Of a stretch of 64,000 bases of DNA, positions 26,167 through 36,529 are shown in pieces. The position numbers were made by a program, and so were the translations under genes. The notes under the pieces are model-generated. The model was not told the origin of the DNA, ran no database searches, and saw nothing but the letters and a program-made list of their open reading frames with translations. Origin of the DNA: Amblyornis subalaris (taxonomy: Eukaryota > Chordata > Aves > Passeriformes > Ptilonorhynchidae); the NCBI GenBank assembly GCA_018881555.1, contig JACAXG010000092.1:2399981-2463980 (forward strand), given 5' to 3'. The first letter of the stretch is position 1, and every line of letters starts with the position of its first letter.

Positions 26167-29100
26167 TAATAATTACTTTGGTTCTACATACTTGTGACGT
26201 TAAAAAAATTNTTTGCACATTTTAGATTAATATTAATGAATATCTCTTCATCATTGATGAACTCCTATTTATTTCTTGTTTGGCTACTCAAGATGTAATA
26301 ACTCTCCTTGGGTTTTCTGCCTCCATTTGTTTGCAATCATTCAAGGTAATGATTACAGACTCAGACTTTCAGCGACCACTTCCAGGAATATTAGAAAAAT
26401 TCCACATACGCATTATTCATAGGAGGCTGTATAGTCAAACAAAACAATATATATGCATTTGGGCTGGAGGAAAATTATGGTTCTTAATGTTGCTTATGGG
26501 GATGCTGGTTCTCCAAGAACAGGAGATTAATAGTATGTCTTCCAACACTGACAATAAAATTAATTTTATATCAAATTAAATTAGCACCATAGAATCCTAA
26601 TAATCTTAAATACTTCCTTGGATGTATTATTGGACAAAACATACAGCTCATAACAGTTAATGTACCAGTGATGATAAAGATGTAGCAGAAGCTGCAATTG
26701 GAAAAATCCTTCAGCTGTCCTTCCTCACATTCTCATCTTCTACACTTTATTCCCTAATGTTTACACTGGTATTTGTAGAAATAAATGTTATCGCCATGAC
26801 CCTGTAAAGTTCATAAAAATNCTGTTTGAGTAAATGTTCAGAGAATCAAGTATCGGATTTCTAAAATGTTAAATACCTTTAGTACTCTTATTTTGGGACT
26901 CCTAGGAGCTGTAAATTTATAGTGAAAATGAGAGAAATGAAAAATTCATATACTAATAATTTTCAAATAGAACTTTATGGAGAAAATATTCAGCTCTGCT
27001 TTTGAAAGAAAACAAACATACAAGCCCATTTCTAGTTCTTAACTGTTCCTACTTCTACTTACTTTTTAGATTCTGTTTCTATGTACTTTATCAGTCATGC
27101 TCAATGCTGAACTCTGACAGGCATTTTGGGAAAGTTTAAAATAGAAAACATGTAGTATGAAATATTGTGACAAAGTAATTTTTTTATAGCCAATTCCAGG
27201 CCGGGATAAATCTCTCTTTTTTCCAGAAGATTCCTCCTATCTTCAACATCTTTTGGGGTTTTTTATGATGCTAACTGGTGAAATAGAGAAAGCAAGAGAG
27301 AGAATGTCTTCTAGCAGGTGGAAAATTTTCACCTGGTAAGAGGCTTATGTGTGGATGTGTTTGTGGATGTGTGGGTGTGTTTTACAGATTGTTCTTTCTT
27401 TAAAAAAAAAAGCCCTCTTTTTATATTTTTTATTCATTAATCATTACCTATATATTTCAAAAGAAAAAAAAAAAAGCCACAAACTAGTAGTACTCTTTCT
27501 TTCAACTAAGCAACTCCCACTGTGTCTCAGAAATATCTATTGCGAAACCCTGCTCTTTATGAGGTTCTCATTGCAGTGCCTCTCTCCGTACTAACTGAGT
27601 CTCACGGGGGTAGCACTGCTCACAGGATTTCCAGACTGCCATTTTTAGTACCAGTTTGAAAGCAGGAGACTCTGGGCCATACTTTGAAATACCATTCAGT
27701 GCCCGGTTGATGGAACTGGAGTAATTATTGAATTTATCATTCCCTGAACACTGAATACATTTTGAATCGCTAATGCTGGTTTTATTAGAACAGAGACTAG
27801 AAGCATGAGCTTTTAAAAGTACAGAGCTCAGATAATGACATAAAGCTAAGAGGGTTTGTGACAAGAAATTTCTCCCNCCTTTTTTGTCTTTGCAGAGTTC
27901 TCTTGTCTTCAAGGGTTGCTATTAGTCCAAGTTCTGAGACTAATACAAATGAATATTGCTGATCCTTTGAAAGTGGCTAACTCACAATTTAGAGGCATGT
28001 ATGTTTGAAAATATACTTTTCTTCCCCATCGTGTGCTCTCCCAAGGTAGCATTTGTACTGTCCCATGAGCCCCTTGCTTGCCTGCACACCAGAGAACCTC
28101 TCTGACACTTAGGCACTCTTGCTGCTTGCAGGAAGGAATAGTCTCCCCTTCCTCCCGAGGCTCATTCTGATCCAAGAGAAAAAGTCACATCCATCTCCCT
28201 CCTGCCTGCATCTGGGCTTTTAAAGAAATGGGGCATGGTGGTTCACAGACTAAATTAAGCAGATTCCACTGTTGGCACCTTTTGAAACTAAAGGTCAGAG
28301 GGAGCTCAGAAACAGGTTTATAAGAAGCAGATTTGCTCAGAAGTAGGTTTGTACTGTAACATGAACGAATAGGGAGGAAAACTAGGTGTTTTCCAGTTAT
28401 AATTTGGTCATTTAGTGAAGTGACGTAATTTATGTTGCTACCTCTGTCTTTCTAAAAGGAAAAGCTGTCTGCCTTTGTAATTTCTAAATGGCATTTCATG
28501 GTGTTTGGCCAGTAAATTATATTTGGTTGATGCTTTTCATGCTGCAAATCTATGCAGTGCCTACAGAAATGTCTTAAGTAGAGAGCAATACCATCAAGAA
28601 GAGGGCTTGTAGCAGTTTACTAACCTTTGTGCTGGCATTTGAGACATTTTCACTGGTCTCTGGAACACAAGACTGCACAAAGTTTTCTAGGGAAGACTTT
28701 CTAGAGTCTAACCAACTGCATGGATAGAAAGCAGCATTCACATAGCCCGTAGCTTCTACACCCTTCAGACTCCTTGTTTTGATCTTCTGGACCCCTGCCA
28801 TGATGTAGCCTTGGGCATTAATTCCGAATGGAAAGTGCTTGGTCTGACTTTCTTTAACATGTTCCAGAATGACTGCTAATTATATTGGATGTGGGNTGCT
28901 ACTGCTGTGCTGCTACTATGTTCCAGTTTCTGTCTCTTGTGCTCTTATTTGCTCCCCTTCTTCCCTGCCTGAAATGAAAGGACTCATTAGTTGAATGTAT
29001 TTACCTGAAGAATTATGGTTTGGTCCCTTGGCCATAAGGCTGGTTGGAAGCATTTGGCACTGAATCAGTTTCAGTGGATTGTGGCTGCCTGTTCTTATTG

Positions 29101-29974
29101 TATGAGGTTGCCCTTTGTAGTTTATAGTCTGTGTGGAGCAGCTAATCTCTCTCTGGTGTAAAGGACAGAGCAGGGTTGCTGTGTACTATACATTACATCT
29201 CCTGCCAGCTGGAAAGATTGCGAGGAACTCTGGAAGATTTTTTTTTTTTTCTAAAGTAAGGACTTTTACTTAGTTTCTATATGTAGTTTTTTTCTTTTCT
29301 TGATTATCCCTTAGCAACAGGCTTGAAAAGTGTTAAGAAGATTAAATGAATAAATGAAAAAGGAGACTGGTGGGAACTCTTTTTAACTCACTCCAGAATA
29401 GGAGAGAACAAGTGGAAACAGATGTAGCATTGATCTACATCTGACCATCATTGCACCCCACGACTAACCTATAAAGGACGGAACAACTGCAGATGTATAT
29501 TATTGACATTTATCACAACTGTGTGGCTGTAGAATTGTTTAGAAAGACATGGCAGGGGGAGGGAAGAAAAACCCCTCTGGGTCTTTTTCTTAGCTGATTA
29601 TATATGAATTCAAAAGAAAAATCAGAGCTGTGCTAAGTAAAAGATATAAGAGGAGGAAGTGCACTCTAGATTTAATCTATTTTTTTCTATTTGACGTTGA
29701 AAACAAGGCAATTAGTGCAATGCTTTCTTGGTAGATTGAAATTAATCCATAATGAAGAAATAAGAACAGTTAGTGAAATAGTGAAAGTTAGCCCTTTTTT
29801 ATGTTTCATCTTCCCATGCAATGTTTGGAATAGATGAAAAGTAGTGAATTGCTACTTTAGGTTCATGCACATTTGCAGTAAAGTGTAAGAATGGCTATAC
29901 TGAGTCACATCTCATATCCACATAACCTAATATTCTGTCTCAGACAATGATCAAATGTGAAGGTCTAGAAAAGA
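26167..29974. other. gene-free stretch, somewhat less AT-rich around 27.6-28.9 kb
   Basis: Unique DNA. At 27315-27335 a CAGGTG and a CACCTG form an inverted E-box pair. GTGGATGT-like repeats lie at 27349-27380. A less AT-rich block at about 27.6-28.9 kb carries adjoining minus-strand open frames (27568-27912, 27909-28175, 28574-28801) with no recognised domain. The first of these starts on a non-ATG codon. Confidence 0.45.
27315..27335. promoter_or_regulatory. inverted pair of CAGGTG/CACCTG E-boxes
   Basis: CAGGTG (27315-27320) and CACCTG (27330-27335) flank a GAAAATTTT core, making a near-palindrome. Paired CACCT(G) boxes are the preferred site type of ZEB-family zinc-finger repressors, and single boxes bind SNAI and other E-box proteins. 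Occurrence by chance is likely in a window this size. Confidence 0.2.
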
Positions 29975-30540
29975 GGATAGAAAGTGATTGTCCCCATGTA
30001 CTTGGCACTGGTGAGGCCACAACTCAAATCCTGTGTCCATTTCTGGGCCTTTCATTACAAGAAGGACATTGAGGTGCTGAAGGGTGTCCAGAGAAGGGCA
30101 ATGGAGCTGGTGAAGGGTCTGAAGTACAAGTCTTANGAGGAACAGCTGAGGGAGTTGGAGTTGTTTAGCCCAGAAAGGCAGCTTCGGGNGTCACCTTATC
30201 ACTCTCTACGACTACCTGAAAGGAGGCTGTAGCCAGGTGAGGATTGGTCTCTTCTACCCAGTAATAAGTGATAGGACAAGAAGAAATGGCCTCAAATTGC
30301 ACCAAGGGAAGTTTAGTTTGGATATTAGGAAACATTTGCTCACCAAAAGGGTTCTCAAGCATTGGGAGCACATTGTCCCGGGAAATGCTTGAGTCACCAT
30401 TCCTGGAGGTGTTTAAAAGACATGTACATGTGACACTTAGAGAAGTGGTTCAGTGGTGGACTTGGCATTGTTAGCTTTACAGTTAGACTTAATGATCTTA
30501 AAGGTCCTTTTTTAANCTCTATAATTCTACGATTCTATTG
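29975..30540 (+). mobile_element. CR1 LINE, 3' fragment with ORF2 C-terminus
   Basis: Sense CR1 fragment of about 565 bp. Frame 29984-30232 keeps the C-terminal part of CR1 ORF2: it shows [15 protein letters not shown], then [12 protein letters not shown], then LRELELFSPE. These strings match, with substitutions, the same segment of the CR1 at 47.5 kb. The 3' UTR follows, including 'ggacaagaagaaatggcctc' (about 30276-30295), and the element ends with decayed terminal octamers (ATTCTACGATTCTATTG, 30524-30540). The 5' end is truncated and the coding part is broken by Ns and frame changes. Confidence 0.92.
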
Positions 30541-30589
30541 TATTCTTACATTACATCTTTCCAGTGTCCTCTATTTTCAGGTCATGGAC
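30541..30589. other. short unique spacer
   Basis: AT-rich spacer between a sense CR1 fragment and an older antisense CR1-like remnant. Confidence 0.4.
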
Positions 30590-31010
30590 TCTTGATACGA
30601 ATGAACATCTTATCTAGGTAGTTAGCAACCTTCCGTGGATGAGTCTCCCATGACCTTTTCAAGTCTCCCCTGGGCCTCTTTTGAAACAAGCAATCAAATA
30701 GGGTTTGGCAAGAAGTCCCACAATTCAACCATCTGTTTTGAGCCTGACTCCTCCTAGCTTAGCCTACTTTCCCTAATTCTTGTTTTGAAAGATAGTGTTT
30801 AATCAAACCTTGTCCACCTCTTTTCACTTATTCTACCACATCTTTCAGGGTTTTTTTTTCCAGGCTGCAGAGATCCAATTCACCCAGGCATTCAGTGTAG
30901 ATCTCCTTGAGATGGAGAAGGAAGGAAGGGCCAGAACTGTACACAATATTGAAGAAGCAGATGTACCACAGATTTATCCCACATTGGCATGGGGATATCA
31001 AAGCCGGCTG
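30590..31010 (-). mobile_element. old, diverged CR1-like remnant
   Basis: An antisense, strongly decayed CR1-like segment. The clearest piece is around 30925-30980, 'gggccagaactgtacacaat' followed by 'tgtaccacagatttat', which corresponds to the antisense of the CR1 region encoding the VQFWAPHY motif. Weaker similarity ('tttcaagtctcccctgggcc', about 30658-30677) lies upstream. It is much more diverged than the neighbouring sense CR1, so it is probably an older insertion. The outer limits are uncertain by tens of bases or more. Confidence 0.45.
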
Positions 31011-32479
31011 TACTTTCAGGACTACCAATATATTTCAGAGATCTCCCAATAGGTTTGTGAGTTGATGCAGGCACAATTTCTCCTCTAGAGACACATTCAG
31101 AGCAGGATCCTGTTTCATCTGTGTGAATTGCCGACTAGGAGGTTATGCTGAATGTCCTGTGGGACGGTCCAAAGAAACTAGCCTTGGTTCACCAAAGATG
31201 AGCAGAAGTGATTTTGCATGTNTATGTGTTTGTGGATTCTTTGGACTTAAGCCAGGTCTATGTATAAATAAATAAGATAAAATCAGTTATGCATAACTCA
31301 TCTGTGAGCCCAATTATTACTCCCTCATTTTGAAGATCTNATTTCCAGTAAACTAAAAAAAAGGTTGCCTGCCCCCATGACAGAGAAGTTATTTGATAGC
31401 AAAATTATTACAGGTAAAACACCAAATAAGTTTTTCATTTTGTTTAGAGATTGCCACAACTTGATCAATTTTACTGGGCTCTGAGGTCTTTTACATTGCT
31501 TGAAGACCTAAGTCAATAAAGACAAGCTAAGTTGAATTTGTAGCAGTAAAATTANTATTAAAATAGTAGTTATTAATGGTTCTGCAAATATGTTTTCTGA
31601 CTGCATAGAACAGGAAGAGTTTGAGCCTAGAGTGCATTCATTAGTTGAATGTGTAATTACAACCAAAAGTAGAGCAACTTTAAATTGTTGGAAAAAATTC
31701 AGTTAATTAGGAACTGCTTTGTCTGAAAGTGAGCTAATTGAACAGTTGACAATATTACAGCTAAGGAAGACAACAATAAATTGTTCTTTTTAAGGAAGCC
31801 TTTCCAATGCAGCAAGTAAAGGGCCCAGTGTTCTTAACACTAGAAGACAATCTCGCACCTAAATTGACTGGCAAGTAAAACNAAAGCTCGACAAAGTTGT
31901 CTTGTTTCAGAACAAGACCTGAGAAAGAATCAGTTAGAGTGGAAAGCATTCTTCAAGCTTTTGAACAACCTTTGCCCATTCCACTCTTGTACATCCAGTG
32001 CTATACGTATTTTTGTGTTTTCTTTACTTTTTTTTTAACCTCCAAAATAACCCACTGCTTTAAAGCAGGTGGAAGCTACTTAATACATTTAAGGGACTTT
32101 NTTTCTTTTTTTCTTTTATTGTCTTTGATCTTAACTGACAACATGTGCATGAACATGTTCACAAATTCACTGGTCATGTTTCTGTTCCTTCTGACATCAT
32201 ATCTTGTTTTGGTTTTTAAATTATACCATCCTTCAGATCAATATTGTTGTTCAGAGAATATCTCATATGCAAACACCAACTCAGGTCAACAACTTAACTT
32301 TCAAATAAGTAAAAGTATCTAAATGAGGGGAANTGAAAAAGAACAGATGATCAGAAGCAGCCAAAGTGATTTCCATGTAATTTTTAAGTTGACTTTCATT
32401 ACTGTATTTTTTTTTAAGCCAAAGTCCATAGTTGAGAAGTATAATAAAGTTCATGCAAATATTCTGTTTATTTATTAAC
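31011..32479. other. gene-free AT-rich stretch
   Basis: Unique DNA. It holds the longest open frame of the window (31897-32322, +, 141 codons). That frame is rich in Phe, Leu and Ser because the DNA is T-rich; it contains an N and shows no recognised domain. I do not call it a gene. Confidence 0.5.
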
Positions 32480-32677
32480 AATGAAACAATTGCTTGCTTT
32501 TAAGTTTGGATATAAAAGGCTTCTAATTTCAGTAGTATATTTAAGCTAAGTATATTTAAGATCTCAAGGATCTTAAATATACCTAGCTTAAATGAAACAA
32601 TTGCTTTTAAGTTTGGATATCAGAGGCTTCTAATTGCAGTAGTATATTTAAGCTAAGTATATTTAAGATCTCAAGGA
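32480..32677. repeat. ~90-bp direct duplication with inverted middle piece
   Basis: Unit 1 (32480-32570) and unit 2 (32591-32677) are near-identical, differing by one 4-bp indel and about three substitutions. The 20-bp piece between them (32571-32590) is the reverse complement, with one mismatch, of a segment inside the unit. This is the same architecture as at 5523-5578, on a larger scale. Confidence 0.95.
32539..32593. repeat. 25-bp inverted repeat (hairpin), 5-nt loop
   Basis: Arms 32539-32563 and 32569-32593 are complementary over 25 bp with one mismatch, around the loop TCAAG. The hairpin arises from the inverted segment between the two direct repeats. It is AT-rich, and no transcription signal is seen beside it. 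Confidence 0.95.
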
Positions 32678-35600
32678 CTCAGCACAGGCTTAAATGTTTT
32701 TCTTTGTTGCTTAGAATAAGGAATAAATAAAAAAAAGCATAGAGCAAGAATTTTTATGAAAATAATTAAACAAAGGACCTGTCTTTGTAAGTTAAATGTT
32801 ATGCGGTTAACTCATGAAGAGACAACTTAGCAGCAGAGATTGCTAAAACAGTACATTCAGCAGATAAATATGCTTCAAGTACATTTTTAAAAATACAGTC
32901 TGTTGAAATCCTTGCAATCCTTAAAGGCAATTCACTTCCTAGCCAGAGATTAATAAGACCATAATGTTATTTGTATTGTTACACTTCCTAATTAAGCAGC
33001 ACACAATGAGTTTGCACAGGCACTAAAAAATCTTTTCTTAAAAAGGTTTTATGAAACCATTTGTAAACATCCACAGCAAGGTAAAGCTCAGTGGATCTAT
33101 CAGCACAGTATTAGCTCTATTTGCATGTCATAAAAATACAGGTACTCATTTAGTGGCACCTGATAAGTTTCATAAAAGAACAAGGGCAATATAATTAGAA
33201 AAGAAAGGACAACCAGACTGTCAGGGATTTATCAGCACTGCAAAGTTACTGTGACTAGTTGCTATGAGAAGCTTTAATTAACCATCCATCACACTGAACA
33301 CTTAAATGATCACATACGTATTGTGATGTACAACATGCAGAACTGCTGGAGGCNTCACAAAAAAAAACGGTATAGAAACCAGTGTCAAATGTCCCATTAG
33401 TTATAATAACTGCTCTTCAACTACATTTATTATTTAATGTGGAGATATGGAATTTATGAAGCCAACTGAGATTAAAATGTGAACTACTTTGCAGGTTATG
33501 GAAATTCTGGAAGGATGTTAAAACTTCAGCCTAAAATGATAAGTTTTAATACTGGAAAACAGATGAGAAAGCCAATAAGAAATAAAACAGTAACAGTTTT
33601 AGTAATAGTAAAACAGTAATATTATTTTTCTATTATTATTACTATTGTTACTCTATTATTACTATATTACTATTATTAGTAGTATTATCACTCAAAATAA
33701 TTTTGCTATTACTTTTTCTCATTTCCTAAGAGAAGGTGGAATATTTGCAAAATAGCTTNGCCAGGAAAGTACTAATCTGAAATAAGGCATTGACTTATTA
33801 ACCTTTAATATAAGGGTTATCTCACTCGCTTGGAGTGTCTTGAAATGAAAGTAATTATGTTTCCTTGTTAGCTTAGCATTCCAGATGATCTATGATTATA
33901 ATTAATATCCACCACTATTTCAATATTTCAGCTGTTGAAGGAGTTGAGACTCTAATACAGATCAAGGGTTTTATACACATGTATAGTGTCCAGATTTAAA
34001 AATTTGGGTAAGAATCCAGTTGAGTCTAGCTTTGTAGATTCCTAAAATAGACAATTAAAGAAAGGGAGGTACTCTGAATTAATCTCTCCAATAGATATTG
34101 AAGGTTTTACACATCTCTAACTTCATTAGGAGATTAGCCTGTTAAATTAGCCAGCTAATTCAGGTGTTTGAATTGCAGTTAAATTAATAGTCTCTTAGCC
34201 TCCTGTTTGCGTTGCTGTCGTGTATAGCCTGGCTGTGACAAAATTGGGTTTTCATACTTTCAGGTTTCTTAGAATGTTTCAAACCTCTACCTAAGATATA
34301 ATAATTGTACAAAAGTAGTGAACTCCTTATGAGACCTAAACTCCTAAATGAGACCAAGTTCTTAATTACTGTTGTGTGAAAGAGTCCATAAAGTGCCTTA
34401 AATGTTTATAACACATTGGATGTCCTACCAGTCATTCTTGATGNTTCAGTAGTAATTCTAGTAAGCTATTTTATTATTCTGTATTCTTCATTCTTACTGT
34501 TCCACAAATATATTCTAAGANAGTAGAACCCTATGCATTTCAGTCATCTTCTGCAAGTGTTTTGACAACAGAAGATTAGGTTGCTACCCATCTATTATCG
34601 AACATACTTTTAGATAATCTGATGTTATTTCTACTGTGAGATGGCAATCTTAGATACCACTGCTTAATGACCTGTCTATAAAATAGAATTGTTGAAATAA
34701 GGCACCATGGTACACTGTTATTGTTATGTGTAAAATAAACCTATATTTAGGCCTTCTAAATCCCCATGTCTATCTGTTAAAATATAACTACATACAAGAA
34801 AGTTCTGAAATTTTCTTGCCATCCAGAATAGAAAATCTCACAGAGATAAATTTTCTCTTGNGTGATAAATAGTGTTTACCCGGTCTGTAACTTGATGTTA
34901 TTTTCCAGATTTGTAGGTCTTACCTTAACTTAGAAAAACAGTTGACAGTGTCCAAAGCTGCNTTGATTTCAGGTGTTGCTGAAGGTGAAGAAGGATGACA
35001 AAATGCAACTTTCAGCTCTATGCTCCAAAGGACTTGGCATGGCCATCCTTGCATTGTAACTTTAGAACTTGTGAATTCCCCCAGCAATCACATTCAATAT
35101 AATAAAATTTAAGCTGAAATCAACAGGATTTTGTACATCTGAGACCCTTGCTTCTTTTGACACTTATCTATCATCTTTTTTATCTTTATTAGTAGGATTT
35201 CACTGTTTATTTTTTCATCTTTTATTGTCTTTAAATGTATTTTGTCTAGGAAAATATGTTTACTTCTTAATCATTGAACATCTGATTTGTTAGACATAGG
35301 ACAAGGTCAAAAAATACCATTTTTATTAAGTATAATTTNCATGCCCGTACACTCTAAATTTGATATTTAGTATCAAAAGATTGTTATATTTACAGATCTT
35401 ATAGCATACATTTTCTAAATTTAAGAAGACTGGAACACTGATATTTTGAAAGGTGGTGGAGGTGTACAGAGAGATTGGGGAGTGGTTTCCAAGGGAAAAT
35501 AGGAAAGAGAGTCAGTATTTAATACGGACAGTGAGACTNATAGACTGGTGAACAGTTTAAAAACTGCATGACCAGGCATGATAAACCAGTATTTGTTCTA

Positions 35601-35958
35601 CCTAGCATAAAGCAAGGAAACCATACTTTGGGCTTATTTTCATCTTCTGAATTAATTTGATTCAGAAGCCAAATGGTAATAGGNTGAATTTAATATTATC
35701 TGAGAAGACAATAGCCTCTCATTTTTGCTATTCTGCCAAGTACTCCTGGGCTACGGGTACAGAAAGGGTCAGAGGAAGCAGAGATGATTGCTCTGTCTTA
35801 AGGTTACTTTCCTTCAGGAAATTCTCAATAGGTATCTTGGGTCATCCATAAATTTCTTATACATGTTACATATTTCTTTCTGAACCTTTTCAGATGGTCG
35901 GGACTATTNGTATCCCATATTAAACAGACTGCAGCAAACCTGACATTCAGACATGTAG
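32678..35958. other. gene-free stretch, partly conserved-element-like
   Basis: Unique DNA. Between about 32.8 and 33.35 kb it is free of simple repeats and contains homeodomain-type sites (CTAATTAAG at 32988-32996, TTAATTAA at 33274-33281) and a POU octamer (ATTTGCAT, 33119-33126). A trinucleotide-rich tract lies at 33620-33692. More TAAT-type sites sit near 34.14-34.19 kb. No coding signal was seen. Confidence 0.4.
33620..33692. repeat. degenerate (ATT/ACT)n trinucleotide tract
   Basis: Irregular run of ATT, ACT and AGT triplets. Confidence 0.75.
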
Positions 35959-35963
35959 CATTA
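35959..35963. repeat. target-site duplication, left copy (CATTA)
   Basis: Five bases directly before the LTR start. The same five follow its end at 36525-36529. Confidence 0.8.
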
Positions 35964-36524
35964 TTTGCTGATTTTGGCTAGGGCAGAGTTAATTTCCTTC
36001 ACTATTGCTGGTAAGGGTCTGTATTTTGAATTTGTGCCGAAAGCAAGGTGATAGTACAGAAACATTTTTTTTATTGCTGAGTAGTGGTTGTGTACAGTCA
36101 AGGCCTTTTCTGCTTTTCTTACTGTCCTACCAGTGAGCAGGAATTTTTGAAGAGGACAGAGTCAGAGCAGCTGATCCCAACTGACTAAAGGGATATTCTA
36201 GACCTTACGGCACCATGCTCCGCTGGGGGAAGAAGGAGGAAAGTGGGGGATGTTGAGGGTGATGGCATTTGTCTTCACAAGTAACTGTTATACATAACAG
36301 AGCCTCACTGTTCCTGGAAATGGCCTGGCCTGGGAAGTGGTGAATTAATTCCTTGATTTGCTTTGCTTGTGACTGTGGCTCTTGCTTTTCCTATTAAAGT
36401 GTTTTTATCTCANCCAAAGAGTTATCTTATTTTAACCTTTCTGATTCTCTTCCCCAGCCCACCAGAGGGAAGTGATCAAGGGGCTGTGTGGTGCTTNATC
36501 ACCAACTGGAGTTAAACCATGACA
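35964..36524 (+). mobile_element. solo LTR, ERVL-like endogenous retrovirus (sense)
   Basis: A 561-bp solo LTR. It starts with a diverged TTTGCTGATTTTGGCT (expected TG start mutated to TT) and ends with GTTAAACCATGACA. It is flanked by a perfect 5-bp duplication, CATTA, and five-base duplications are typical of ERVL (class III) elements. It is the opposite-strand counterpart of the LTRs at 41.3 and 43.9 kb: all share the 'gtcaaggccttttctgcttt'-type block, the 'gggatattc' block, the 'gaattaattcctt' block and the 'gttaaaccatgaca' end. It keeps an ATTAAA poly(A) signal (36393-36398), but the TATA region present in the 43.9-kb copy has been lost here. No internal retroviral genes adjoin it. Confidence 0.85.
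36393..36398 (+). terminator. LTR polyadenylation signal ATTAAA
   Basis: ATTAAA in the expected R region of the sense ERVL-like LTR. Confidence 0.5.
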
Positions 36525-36529
36525 CATTA
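36525..36529. repeat. target-site duplication, right copy (CATTA)
   Basis: Exact match to 35959-35963. Confidence 0.8.

Noticed and set aside
31897..32322. Longest open frame of the window (141 codons, +)
   Set aside because: It has T-rich composition with Phe/Leu/Ser bias, contains an N, and shows no domain and no splice or promoter context. Such lengths arise by chance in 64 kb.
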